Of a DNA stretch of 64,000 nucleotides, positions 43,886 to 56,500 are shown one piece after another. This stretch comes from Pogostemon cablin (Eukaryota; Streptophyta; Magnoliopsida; Lamiales; Lamiaceae): contig CM042955.1 in assembly GCA_023678885.1 (NCBI GenBank), forward strand, positions 20,161,835 to 20,225,834, given 5' to 3'. The notes under the pieces are model-generated. The model saw only the letters and a list, made by a program, of their open reading frames with translations. It was not told the DNA's origin and ran no database searches. A program made the translations under genes and the position numbers. Every line of letters begins with the position of its first letter. The stretch's first letter is position 1.

Positions 43886-45613
43886 TGATTAGAGCTATTT
43901 TCACCTATATTTTAGTGTTTTTTTATATGTGTTTTCGTATTATTTTATCTGTATTTTATGTGTTATTTGGTTGTGTTTTGTGTTTTTATTGAAATGTGTG
44001 TGAATGAGCTTAAATTTAAGATTTTCACTTTTTATTGGATGCTAAACATGATAAGGAAGATGTAGGAAAAAACGGATCTCAATTCGGAGTTGAAACGAGG
44101 GAGAACGAGCCAAAACAGTGAAAAGAGGAAGTAGGGCAGCACGCGCACGGGCCGTGTACAGCGCACGGCCCTGTCAGCATGGCCGTGCGGTAACACCCGA
44201 AACGCCAACTCGGCCACGCCTGTGGCCGAGTACAGAACACGCCCCGTGCTGAGTACAGAAACACGGCCCGTGCACCGCGCACGGGCCTGTCGAGAAAGCC
44301 GTGCGCGAACGTCAGAAAATACAACACTGCCACCCCTGTGGCCGTGTGCTGCGCACGAGGCGTGCGATGTGTTAGAACACGGGTCGTGCGGCAGAGCTCG
44401 AGCCGTGTTGGTGCAAAAACGCAGGAAATTACTGGAATCTTCTAGAAGGCCCACATGGGGTATAAATAGACCACATTTCAACACTTTGAAGATCAGATCC
44501 GAAAACCCATCATCTACACACACATCACACACCATTTCTTCCATTTTCCACCTTCATCTTCATCCATCTTCATCCATCTTCATCCACCCATCATATCTTC
44601 CATTTTTGGTGCTAAAGACTTCAAAATCAAGAGCTAGAGGTGGAGATCAAGAAGAATAGAAGATTCTCTTCAAGAAATTGATAGGGAAGAATCCATTCAT
44701 TTTGTATTTCTTTAGATCTAAGACTATGGATATTTGTAATGAATCATTTATTTGTTCTATTACTTTTATCATGTGAGGCTAATCCCTCTAGTGGGATTAG
44801 GAATATGAAGAGCATATTAGATTTATATTATCATGTGGATTAAATTGGTTTTGATTTAATTGATGTTGATTTTTATTCATGGAGTTTAATTGTCTTGATG
44901 TTGTGATGGCATGGTTTGTTATTCATGAATGTTTATTGGTTTAATGGATTGTTGATCAATGGATTATTTGTGGTAATTAAATGCTATCATGATGTTCATG
45001 TATGTATTGCTTGGAGTGAGACGGAAACGACCCTCTATAGTATTAGGAAGGCATGAATAGACATTGAGTTTGGGTTTGACCGAAAGGATATTTGAATTCA
45101 ATGAGGGGAACCAATCCATTCGTTGGCCTTAGTACACAAAAAGGGAGAGTTTAATCTAACTAGTACCTAGATGGAAGGGGTTAATGTTGGGCTTTGATCT
45201 TAAGTGCTTTTGGGAGTCTAAAATGGATCAACAACCTTTGTAACCTGAAAGGGAGCTTAGGATACAATCGTGATCACCCTTAGTCTACATCAATTGAGTT
45301 GAATTCCTTTTGCATGATAATATGAATTGAGTATGCTTGGATGTTTCTAATCCCATGTTTTTCCATACTTGAACTTTAGCACCCATTATCTTTACTTGTC
45401 AATTTTCTTATTTGCTATCCTTATTTACTTGTTACTTGTTTTAGTTATTAATCATCTCAAAACCCCCGATCATCTTTACAAAAACGACATGAACATGAGC
45501 TCACGTATTTGCTAGTCCGAACATAACTCCTTATTGGATTGATAATTTTTCTTGGGATATACTACTACAACGATCGAGTATTCTTGCTCATGAGTGCTAA
45601 AAATAGGCAAACA
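43886..45613 (+). repeat. 5' LTR of the Athila-like element
   Basis: 1728 bp, TGATTAGAGC...AGGCAAACA. It contains a GC-rich palindrome-rich block (44130-44410) in an otherwise AT-rich LTR; a possible TATA box GGGGTATAAATAG follows at about 44457-44469. Long open frames inside are mirrored in the 3' LTR and read as chance products of the GC-rich block. Confidence 0.93.
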
Positions 45614-45618
45614 AGAAA

Positions 45619-45636
45619 ATGGCGCCGTTGCCGGGG
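45619..45636 (+). promoter_or_regulatory. Primer-binding site (tRNA-Asp)
   Basis: TGGCGCCGTTGCCGGGGA starts five bases after the 5' LTR. It is complementary to the 3' end of plant cytosolic tRNA-Asp(GTC) as I know it. Confidence 0.88.
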
Positions 45637-45766
45637 AGTTTGACGGACTAGTCAAGTACTGTGTTATTGTTTTAGTTGTTCTTGATAAGTATTCTTTTTA
45701 TTTTATTTTTACTTTGTTTTCTATTGTTGTTTGTGGTCTCACTCTTTGACTTTTCGTAGGTGTTTT

Positions 45767-48393
45767 ATGATCACAAGATCAAAGGGAAATCAATCGATCA
45801 TTCCTTTGAATTTGGAGATTGAAAGGACCGCACGACAAAGGAAGCGAGAGAGGCGTAAAGCTAGAAAAGAAAAAAATATGGAGAATCAACGTGGAGACAA
45901 TGTTAATTATGACCCACCCCAAGATCCTTTACAAGATCAAAGGGGGGTACAAGAAGGAGTGCAAGAGAATCAAGCGGAGATAATGAGGAATAACTTTGCT
46001 CAAAATCAAGAGTATATGCAATTGCTTGCCAATCAAGAAGCTCAAAGGATATTTCAACAACAAGAGTTGCCAAGGCCTAGAGCAATTCGGGATTACTTCC
46101 AACCGAGAGCCGTGCACAATATGGTTCCTCCGGTTCAAGCCAATGATTATGAAATCAAGACCGGATTGATCAACATGGTAAAACCAAATCAGTTTGGGGG
46201 AGGTCCTCTTGAAGACCCGAACACTCATCTATCTACTTTCTTGGAGGTTGCAAATACCGTCAAGATGAAGGGAGTGTCGGAGGATGCTATTCGAATGAGG
46301 TTGTTCTCTTTTTCTTTAAGAGACAAGGCTAAAGCATGGTACAATACAATTCCTTTGGGAAGTTGTAATACATGGGAAGATCTTGAGCAAAGGTTCCTAA
46401 ATAAGTACTTTCCTCCTTCAAAGACGCTCCAATTGAAAAGCCTTATCACTCAATTTAGGCAACTCCCGGATGAAAATTTTTATGAAGCATGGGAACGCTA
46501 CAAGGAGATGCTAAGAAGTGCCCTCAACATGACTTTCATGAGAATCAACAAGTGGCTTTCTTCTATCAAGGGTTGAGCCAACAACATCGGATGCACGTAG
46601 ATGCCTCATCCGGAGGATCTATATTCGGAGTGGATGCTATGAAAGCAATGGATATTTTTGAAGACATTGCAATGAATGCTTATCAGTGGCCGTCCGAGAG
46701 AATTTTGGGAGGTTATGCATACGGAAAGGTTGCTCTAGTGGAGAGTGTGAACAAGGTGAAAAGTGATGTGTTTAAGAGTGAAGGAATGAAAGAATTCAAT
46801 GAGAGCATCAATGCTTTAACGAAGCAATTGAATTTGATCACTCAAGGAGTAAGTCAAGGGGGAAGTACAAGTGCTAATTCGAATGAGGAGAGCAATGAGA
46901 AGCAAAATGTAGAGGATGTTGCCTATTTAGATGGGAGAAATTACCAAGGAAATTTTCAACGGCAAGGGAATTTTCAAGGTAACTATCCTTCTAACCAAGG
47001 TAATTATCAAGGAGGATATCAAGGGCAAGCTCGGAGGAGTAATTTCAATCAATCAAGTGGAGGTTATCAAGCTCCAAGGAAGCATGAGAATTTCTCCTAC
47101 TCTAATCCTCAAGCCGCCGTGTCATTTCCTCCGGGATTTGATCCAAGTGCCAAATCATTGAATGGAGAAGGTAAGTCATCATTGGAAGAGACATTGCTAG
47201 CATTCATGAAAGATACAAAGGCTTATATGGAAAAGAGAGATGCTAAGTTTGAAGCTAGAATGGAGGAAAATGAGAAGAAATCCGACAATAGGATGAGAGC
47301 ATTTGAGCATCAAATGGGGCAAATTGCTTCTTCAGTTGGATCTCAACACCAACAAGGAAAATTTCCATCTACCACTATAACAAATCCTAAGGAGCAATGT
47401 TTGTATGTTACCGTGTGCAACATGAAAAGTAAGGTGGAGAAAGGGTTGGTGGAAACAACAAACATTGGTTCCAAGGTTGAAGAAGTAGTTTGTGATGAAA
47501 TTGTGTCAAACGTGGAGGAGGACAGTGGCATTGATGAAGATTGGTCTTTGGATGATGAGAAGATAATTGATGAATTTTTGTCTTTGTTGGATGAGGAAAG
47601 TAAGTGTGATGAAGAGATGATGTTGAAACAAGATCATGACATTGTTGAAGTTGATGCTTCATTAAAGGTGGAAGACCCCGGTAAATTCGTTCTTACTTGT
47701 AAAATTGGAAATGGGGAACACTTTAATGCTATATGTGATCTTGGTTCAAGCATTAACGTGATGCCTTTGGGAATTTTTGAAAAACTTGGCATTGGGAGGC
47801 TAAATGAAACGGATGTAGAAATTGGAATAATTGATGGTTCAATGATGAAGCCCCATGGAGTTGTGGAGGATATGATAGTGCAAATAGAGGATTTTGTATT
47901 TCCGGTGGATTTTATGATAGTTGAGAAGCAAGCGGATCCTTTAATCCCATTAATTTTTGGAAGGCCGTTGTTGGCAACCGCAAAAGCAAAATTTGACATG
48001 GATAGGAAGGAACTCACACTCCGATCAAATGAAAGAGAATTGGTGTTATCAAGCAAGAATGAAAAAGGGAAAAATCTTCATTTGAAGCCACCCATTAAGC
48101 CTCCGGATATTCGAGATGAAGTGGTAAGTGCGATTTTAAAAGATGAAGAATTAATTAACTTTATGCTTGAAATTGCAGGAAATGTCTCTTCAAAAATAAA
48201 TACGCATGGGGGAGATCCACATGTTGATTTGAAGATTGATAAAGGGCCTCCGGGATGTAAGAATGTGAGGAAAAGAGGAAACGAGGTGAGTTCAAGTGTT
48301 AAAGGAGCACGAAGTGTGGATAAAAAGGTTGTTAAAGAGATGTTTAAAGTGAAGATGCGGCCCGATGGGGTCTTGGATTTCTCCGACTGTTAA
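45767..48393 (+). pseudogene. Athila-like Gag-protease (one frameshift)
   Basis: Reading probably starts at ATG 45767 (MITRSKGNQS) with a basic N-terminus. The Gag core follows: IKTGLINMVKPNQFGG, LRDKAKAWYNTIP, TWEDLEQRFLNKYFPPSKT. Near 46513 one base seems to be missing, so KEMLR continues in the next frame as KKCPQHDFHENQQVAFFYQG. Next comes a Gly/Asn/Gln-rich repeat tract (GNFQGNYPSNQGNYQGG, about 46945-47030) where a zinc knuckle would be expected; I see no CCHC motif. After an acidic linker comes a retropepsin-like domain with CDLGSSINVMPLGIFEKLG (about 47735; DLGSS in place of the usual DTG/DSG) and PLIFGRPLLATAKAKFD. The frame ends at FSDC, followed by the noncoding tail. Apart from the one-base loss it is open throughout. 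Confidence 0.9.
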
Positions 48394-50509
48394 GAGCTTA
48401 CATCCGTCCGGCTTGAAGACGTTAAACTTAGCGCTAAATGGGAGGCAACCCATTCTTTTTATTTTTTGTTGCTTGTTTGTTTTGGCCTTGTAGGTTGATC
48501 GTGCTCATAAGAGAAAAATACTCATTGAAGAAAAGAGAAATGCTTCATGGATTCAAGTTGACATGTTCCACAACTTGTTACAAACTTAATTCGTGACTCT
48601 TGTCTCGACTTAAGTTTGGGGGGTGCTAGTGCGTGGTGGACATAGCTTGAGTCGTATGGATGCGGTTACTTCTCAACAAGAAGATCATCAATGAAAACTA
48701 CAAGGGTAAGTCTCACCACTTTTTGCAAACTTAAGTCTCAACTCTTGTTTCGAATTAAGTTTGGGGGGAGAGTGTGTGGTGTGACTCACCACTTGAGTAT
48801 GATTCTTGTAAAATTGAGTCAATTTTAAAATTTTTCTCATGAGTTTGGGTTGATTTTGGCATGATTGGTGGTGTTGAAGTGCATGATAGTCCATATTTAT
48901 AATGAAATTGTTGAAATAATGGTGTTTGTTGAGTGTTTGAGCATGAATGAGAGGTATTGGAAGCATGATGGAGCTTGGAGCTAACGCTTTCCTTACCAAA
49001 TGCCTATTGAGGGAGTACTCTACACCTTATCATTTTACTATTTGAAATGAATTGAGTTTGATTTGGATTGTTGTGACTAGCATGATACTTCATTTGTTAT
49101 GTTTGTGGGAGGTTTACTTTCGTAACTTAGGATTTCCTTTTCAATAAAGGTTGGGATGAATGTGTGCTTAATTTTCTTATGGATGTTGGTATTTTGTGTT
49201 TTTGCGTGTTTTGTGTTTTTGTTGTGTCTTGTTTGTTGAGTCCTTATTTGTATGTTTTGTGTATTTTCATTCTTGTCTTGGGATGTTTGATGGTTTGTTT
49301 AGGGATGTCGTGAGTCATTTTTGAACGTGAGTGATGATATGTTGTGGTGATAAGTGATGACAAACTATGATTAAGAATCTCTACACTTTCAAATTGTGAC
49401 ATGTTTTACTTAACTTGTTCAATTTTGAGATGAATGTGGTGTAATAAGTTCCTTAAGGTCCGAGCACAAGCTTGTGAGCATTTGAGCCTCGACCATGCAT
49501 ACATGGTATTTCTTCATGAGTGGATCGGTTGTGTTTGATAAGTTAGAATTTACTCAAGGACTATAGGAACGAGCCCGATTAGTGGAGATTGGTGAAATGA
49601 TCTAAGGCCATCCTTGTTATTATAGTCATTGCCATATATGTTCCTACCTTGAACATCATCCTTAGTCAACCACTTTGAGCCTATAAACCTATTTCTTGTG
49701 AATTTAGCACATTACAAGCCTTAATTACCCATTCAAGCTTATATATACCTTTGTGTGGGTGATTGAGGAGATGGTAGCTAGAAAGGATTGATTGATTAGC
49801 AAAAAAAAAGAAAAAGGATATGGTAAACAAGCAAGAAAAATGATGAAAAGAGCAAAACAAGAATGCACATGCAACCTCAAAGTAAGAAAGGAGCAAATCA
49901 ACATCAAAATGCTCAAGTAAACAAAATTCAAAGAAAGGAAACATGCAACAAAAGAAACTCAATCCTAGGGAAGTTAATGAATAGTGCTTGAGATTTGTAA
50001 AGATAAGCAAGGAAGAAAAGAAAGTGAAGAAGTTGAGGAAATTGGTCATCTCTTTGATTACTTACACATGATTAGTCACTCTTATCCATATACTTCCTAC
50101 CCTACCAAAGAGCCTATCATTACATCCTAATTAAAGACCTTTTTGATCATTAATTGAAACTTTGGTGGTTTGTGAATATAGTCCGCGAGCAAGCTTATAG
50201 CAAGTCGAGCCAATCGATTAATGAGTGTGATTTATCCGAGTTCAAAAGAGTGTTGAGAGACATCGATATACATTGTGAGGCTTGGACTAAAAGGGACTAT
50301 ATTACACTATTACTCTCTTTTGATTGAACTTATTAATTTCTCATGTCATGATTTTAATATTGTAGGATGACTTAGCATAGTTTGTAGTTATTATTGCTAA
50401 CGATATGTTATTGCTTATGTTCATTTAGTCTTTTTCTAGGTGAAAATTTCTCTTTTTGGTTTGTCATTTTCGTTGCTCGGGGACGAGCAACACCTTAAGT
50501 TTGGGGGGT
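48394..50509 (+). other. Noncoding 3' interior of the Athila-like element, with purine tracts
   Basis: No polymerase or envelope-like frame on either strand. It begins with GTTAAACTTAGCGCTAAATG followed by GGAGGCAACCC (48420-48451), wording I have seen after the last gene in several plant gypsy elements. TTAAGTTTGGGGGG occurs three times, at 48610-48623, 48755-48768 and 50495-50508; the last abuts the 3' LTR and is the functional purine tract. The first two lie in a rough duplication of about 145 bp. Confidence 0.8.
50495..50509 (+). promoter_or_regulatory. Polypurine tract of the Athila-like element
   Basis: TTAAGTTTGGGGGGT directly before the 3' LTR start at 50510. Confidence 0.85.
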
Positions 50510-52228
50510 TGATTAGAGCTATTTTCACCTATATTTTAGCATTTTTTTATATGTGTTTTCGTATTATTTTATCTGTATTTTATGTGTTATTTGGTTGTGT
50601 TTTGTGTTTTTATTGAAATATGTGTGAATGAGCTTAAATTTAAGATTTTCACTTTTTATTGGATGCTAAACATGATAAGGAAGATGTAGGAAAAAGCGGA
50701 TCTCAATTCGGAGTTGAAACGAGGGAGAACGAGCCAAAACAGTGAAAAGAGGAAATAGGGCAGCACGCGCACGGGCCGTGTACAGCGCACGGCCCTGTCA
50801 GCATGGCCGTGCGGTAACACCCGAAACGCCAACTCGGCCACGCCTGTGGCCGAGTATAGAACACGCCCCGTGCTGAGTACAGAAACACGGCCCGTGCACC
50901 GCGCACGGGCCTGTCGAGAAAGCCGTGCGCGAACGTCAGAAAACACAACACTGCCACCCCTGTGGCCGTGTGCTGCGCACGAGGCGTGCGCTATGTTAGA
51001 ACACGGGTCGTGCGGCGGAGCTCGAGCCGTGTTGGTGCAAAAACACAGGAAATTGCTGGAATCTTCTAGAAGGCCCACATGGGGTATAAATAGACCCCAT
51101 TTCAACACTTTGATGATCAGATCCGAAAACCCATCATCTACACACACATCACACACCATTTCTTCCATTTTCCACCTTCATCTTCATCCATCTTCATCCA
51201 CCCATCATATCTTCCATTTTTGGTGCTAAAGACTTCAAAATCAAGAGCTAGAGGTGGAGATCAAGAAGAATAGAAGATTCTCTTCAAGAAATTGATAGGG
51301 AAGAATCCATTCATTTTGTATTTCTTTAGATCTAAGACTATGGATATTTGTAATGAATCATTTATTTGTTTTATTACTTTTATCATGTTAGGCTAATCCC
51401 TCTAGTGGGATTAGGAATATGAAGAGCATATTAGATTTATATTATCATGTGGATTAAATTGGTTTTTGATTTAATTGATGTTGATTTCTATTCATGGAGT
51501 TTAATTGTCTTGATGTTGTGATGGCATGGTTTGTTATTCATGAATGTTTATTGGTTTAATGGATTGTTGATCAATGTATTATTTGTGGTAATTAAATGCT
51601 ATCATGATGTTCATGTATGTATTGCTTGGAGTGAGACGAAAACGACCCTCTATAGTATTAGGAAGGCATGAATAGACATTGAGTTTGGGTTTGACCGAAA
51701 GGATATTTGAATTCAATGAGGGGAACCAATCCATTCGTTGGCCTTAGTACACAAAAAGGGAGAGTTTAATCTAACTAGTACCTAGATGGAAGGGGTTAAT
51801 GTTGGGCTTTGATCTTAAGTGCTTTTGGGAGTCTAAAATGGATCAACAACCTTTGTAACCCGAAAGGGAGCTTAGGATACAATCGTGATCACCCTTAGTC
51901 TACATCAATTGAGTTGAATTCCTTTTGCATGATAATATGAATTGAGTATGCTTGGATGTTTCTAATCCCATGTTTTTCCATACTTGAACTTTAGCACCCA
52001 TTATCTTTACTTGTCAATTTTCTTATTTGATATCCATATTTACTTGTTACTTGTTTTAGTTATTAATCATCTCAAAACCCCCGATCATCTTTACAAAAAC
52101 GACATGAACATGAGCTCACGTATTTGCTAGTCCGAACATAACTCCTTATTGGATTGATAATTTTTCTTGTGATATACTACTACAACGATCGAGTATTCTT
52201 GCTCGTGAGTGCTAAAAATAGGCAAACA
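50510..52228 (+). repeat. 3' LTR of the Athila-like element
   Basis: 1719 bp, same ends as the 5' LTR. It has one fewer CTTCATCCATCT unit near 51190 and about 25 substitutions, many of them C/T or G/A changes in CG context. Confidence 0.93.
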
Positions 52229-52694
52229 GTCTCCCATGAATCCGGCAATGTACCAAGAAGCCATAAGCCCTGTACTTCATCCTCAAACTTGATATTCATT
52301 TCCGACAATTGATTAATAATGCCCTGAAATGAATTCAAGTGATCCGTCATAGGAGTACTATCTTTGAATTTCAGATTCATCAATTGCTTGATTAGAAATA
52401 ACTTGTTGTTTCCAGTTTTTCTAGCATACAGTTCCTCCAACTTTTTCCACAATGTTCGTGCATGTGTTTCTCCACTAACATGGTTCAATACATTATCATC
52501 CACCCACTGCCTAATGTAACCACATACTTGACGATGCAATATATTCAATTGATCATCTGTTTTATCATCAGGCTTTTTAGTTTCAAATACAGGCAAATAA
52601 TAATCTTTCACATAAAGAAGATACTCCATCTTGCTTTCCACACATGATAATTAGAACCATTGAGATTCACCATTCTATTAGTATTGGTTTCCAT
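52229..52694 (-). pseudogene. Copia Gag N-terminus (frameshifted, split by nested element)
   Basis: Gag starts at ATG 52694 with METNTNRMVNLNGSNYHVW. The frame is lost near 52631, where one A of an A-run is missing, and resumes with SKMEYLLYVKDYYLPVFE. The usual copia Gag core follows (LWKKLEELYARKTGNNKLFL; LNSFQGIINQLSEM) up to LLGTLPDSWET. The frame is then cut by the Athila-like element and resumes at 43885. Confidence 0.88.
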
Positions 52695-52723
52695 ATTCAC
52701 GACAAGGCACAGAGCAGAAACCC

Positions 52724-52735
52724 GCTCTGATACCA
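52724..52735 (-). promoter_or_regulatory. Primer-binding site (initiator-Met tRNA) of the Tork-like element
   Basis: Minus strand TGGTATCAGAGC, three bases inside the LTR end. It is the same primer motif as in the TRIM array but on the opposite strand. Confidence 0.9.
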
Positions 52736-52738
52736 CTT

Positions 52739-53548
52739 TGTTGGGATAAACATACGAATAATCAAATAATAAACTATTCGTCTACGCAGCGGAATGATCA
52801 ATTATCCCTCTCTTGTGTGAATCTAGTAGGAAACAATCCTAATAATATAATGCACGATAAAGCAAGCAATCAACAACGCACAACACAAGCAATTTAACGT
52901 GGAAAACCTCCTCAATGTGAGAAGGTAAAAAATCACGGGACCGAAGCCCACCAAAAACTTCACTATGAGATAAAAATTCAAGAGTTACAATCTGCCACCA
53001 CAGATACTCTATCACAAACGTATCAAGACACTCAATACTTGATAACAAACAACAAGATTAGAAAGACCTCACCAAACTGCACCAACTGACGTTCAGATTT
53101 CACAACTGTAGGAACTTCAGAATCCGATCTTCACCGTCCAGAATCAACTCTTATGAGTCTGAACGTTCTGTCCAAATTACAGCTCGATCCAACGGTTAGT
53201 TTGTGAGAAACAGCTCTTTCCCCTCGACTGGGCAGAACAGAATCGCCCAAAAATCTGCTTCTATTTTTGGCGTATTACCGTCAACAAAAAGCTACAAATA
53301 CGATCTCCACCGTTCAGAATATACCTCCACAAGTTCTAAACGTGCTGACCAAAATTCAGCTCGATCCAACGGTTAAAACTCTGGTTATTGCCTCTGCAAT
53401 ATCACTGCGCTGGATTTTCTCTCAAAAACGTGAATTGTGTTTTTGCCCTCTTTTTCTTCTTTCTTCCGTCAATTACTTATGGGACAAGATAAAACCAAGT
53501 ATCGGGCTTACTTGGGCTTATCCACCTTATTGGATATTCAACCCAACA
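52739..53548 (-). repeat. 5' LTR of the Tork-like copia element
   Basis: 810 bp, on the plus strand TGTTGGGATAAAC...TTCAACCCAACA. GTTAT (53549-53553) follows; the same five bases precede TRIM LTR A at 39175-39179. Confidence 0.88.
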
Positions 53549-53553
53549 GTTAT

Positions 53554-56500
53554 TAATAATTTTATTAAGCAGTCGCATTCTCGTACTTCGAATTCTTAGA
53601 GGGTTTCGTCTTCGTGGGGTAGCACAAATGAAATGATATAAAATAACACTAGCTAATAAATAATTAATAATAGTACTTATATAATATTGCATCCAATTAA
53701 CTTGCTGATTTGTGAAGATCAAAGTAATTAATTAGTGTTCTCTATTGCTAATTGCTAAATAGTACATAATCAAAAGCCTGTAATACTGGTTTCTTTCAAA
53801 AGTGAGAGTTGGAATTATAAAGTAAAAAATATATATAAAAAATGTCGAGTATTTAATTGAGTCAAGTGGTGTTTATTTTAATTAGAATTCATTTCATACA
53901 ATTAATTAAAATTCTGGAAATTTTGGGAAAAGGGAGAAACACCTGTCAAATGGAATACATCAATGGTCAAGCGAGGTGGATTCTAATATTACATAATCTT
54001 TCATAAATAAAAAAATATTAATTTTATAAATATATACTCTTTTTATTTTCCCTTTAGTTGATTACATTTCGTTTAATCATCTTATTCAAGAACTTGTGAT
54101 AATAAAATATAGGAAGAATGTATCACTCCCCATTAATTTTTTTTAATAACTTTAGTTTCTAGTTTATTCCGCTATATATAAATATATTCTTTTTAATAAT
54201 ACTATTTGGGCCTGTACTTCTGTTCTTAATACTCTATATCATTATCAACTTTCTATACTTTTATTTTATCCACTTTTAATCTCTTTAATATATATTTAAT
54301 TCAAAAGTTTAAATAATTAGAAAACAAAAATTAAAGAGAAAAAATATTAAACTCAGACAAAAATTAAATTACTTGTGAGGAGAAAGACCAAAATAGAAAG
54401 ACATGTGAACAACAAATTTTTATAAGAAAAAAAAAACTACACAAATTAAGCATATGTAGCAAAATTTCAAAATTCAAATAAATCTCATACCCTAATATTC
54501 AATCCCAACTGTGAATCAACAATAAAATATTAACTCATTCATCATCAATAACTCAATCAATTTGTAGAGTTGTAATAGGACATATTAACAAATAAAGTAA
54601 AACCAGAAAGAGGGAGTTGTTAAATGATTATTATTAACCAACGAAAGCCACCAAGATTTAAGATATAAAAAAGTGACATTGAAAACATGCAACCAAAATG
54701 AATAATCAAAACGTGAAAAGCTACTTTTGCTCATTTAGCTTTCGTCTTCTTCAAGTGCTCTATAATTAACTAAGCGTTAGGTTTGAAACTGTCTAAATAT
54801 GTATATATTGCAAGTGTGAAAGCTATGAATTTCGATTGGACAATGATTGCTTTGTGGGGATTAATTATATGATGTTTTTGTTACTATGATTTTTAATTGG
54901 ATAAGTATATTATTGCTTTTGCACACACTAAAAGTCAAGTCATTAGTTTGGTTAAGGATTATGGGGTTAAGTACACTAGTGGGATTGGAATTTCAAATCT
55001 CATTAATCCACATTTACACTTGAAATTATAGAAGTTCCATATTAGCTTTGTTAGAATTAAATTATATACTTAATTGATCTCTCTTTGATAGCATTACCTA
55101 TAGTTTTTAAAAACAAATTATCAAAATCCATTTAAATCTAAAAAGACATACCCTAACTAATGTGCCATTGTATCATTTCATTTATCTTGAATCTTATATG
55201 AAAAATTGTTAAAAATAAAATTATTTGATTTATTCTATAAATTAACCAATTCCAATGATTGATTAATTTGTACAAATGTGATATTATTCATTGTCATCTT
55301 ACTCGAATCGCATTATCCGTTCAGCATCGGACAAGCATGCATGCATGATGACGTAATTAATGTACTTTACCTTTTCTTTTTTATATATATATTGAGTCTC
55401 GTACATTTTTATCAGAAAATAGCCCTTTTTAAGACTTCAATTTTTGGCTGTATAAAACTCATTATAGATATCTATAAAATTAACCATATACATTAAATTA
55501 TAAGCTCGTCTACCAGTTTAAACATGTAGAATGTGTATAATTTAATATTTCACTAATCATTTTAACACGCCTCTTCGCATGCCGTTGGGTTAATGTGTAC
55601 CAAACTATATTGCATGTAACATTCTTTTAAAGGTGGTGTAATAAGGTTCGAATATGGACCTTTGTTAGGTTATAACTCGGATATTATATTAAATTATTAT
55701 TTTGTCTAAAAATTTAAACTTTTTAAAATGTAATATTATTTAATATTTAATCAATCATTAAAAAAATATATTCCATGCAACATGTCGTGCATGCATAAAA
55801 TTTATAACTAGCGTGTACTACTTCCTCCAATCCTCTTTTGAGTGGTAATTAAAGTTTAATATGAGACGAACATAAACAGAAAGTGTAAAATTTAACTTGT
55901 GACAAAGAGAATATTAATTAAATATTTTTTTCTTAGATTTTGGTATAATATGAGTATATAATTTAATTTTATGTTAAATTAATGTAAGATATAAATGTTG
56001 GTCTGTGTAAAATAATATCAATTCATATATTGTAAGATAAGATGCGAGAAGGATGAAAAAAAGACTATAAAATGAGGAAAATAATTTATAGAGGGTGAAT
56101 TTGAGCTTAATATAATTTGTAGAGTTTAAAAAATTCAAACTAGAATAGTGGTAGAATTTTAAAACCAAAAATGGTTTTAAAATCCGAAAACAAATACACC
56201 TTTATATTTGATTTAAGTTTTTTCAAAAATTAAAATTCATTTTTCAAAATAAAAACTAAAATAGTATGTGTGTAGTAACTTAACGAAAACGAAGTAACTT
56301 AACGAAAACGATTATTTCTCTTTAATTTATCGCTTATTCGATTATTGCCGTGATTCCACCGGAAAATCTGCTCACTGCTAAATTATATCGTGACATTTTT
56401 TTCTATTTATAAGAAAATGGCTAGATCACATATATTATTTTATTTTAAAAAAAATAAAGTATAGACAACACTTTGATAATGACTGTTGACTGTTCCTTTC

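Larger units (their letters stand above)
43886..52228 (+). mobile_element. Athila-like non-autonomous Ty3/gypsy element with gag-protease only (TR-GAG type)
   Basis: 8343 bp flanked by a perfect GTCTC duplication (43881-43885 and 52229-52233). The 5' LTR (43886-45613) and 3' LTR (50510-52228) differ at about 25 positions by eye plus a 12-bp repeat-unit difference. The primer site matches the 3' end of plant tRNA-Asp, and a purine tract precedes the 3' LTR. The interior holds one gag-protease gene and then 2.1 kb without any reverse transcriptase, integrase or envelope-like frame. That is the plan of terminal-repeat retrotransposons with a Gag domain, which must borrow polymerase functions from relatives. 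It sits in the gag of a copia element. Confidence 0.93.

Noticed and set aside
44032..44544. A 170-codon minus-strand open frame, repeated at 50656-51168
   Set aside because: Both copies lie at the same place in the two LTRs of the Athila-like element and span the GC-rich palindromic block; the translation is low-complexity (CTRPVRVLP-type) and matches nothing I recognise.
47395..47680. Minus-strand frame rich in His/Pro/Thr opposite the Gag-protease linker
   Set aside because: It is the complement of the acidic linker of the Athila-like Gag-protease gene and shows no independent features.
48688..50049. Minus-strand open frames in the tail of the Athila-like element, considered as an envelope-like gene
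   Set aside because: They are antisense to the element, short and of low complexity (Phe/Leu/Ser-rich), with no plausible start or membrane-protein layout.
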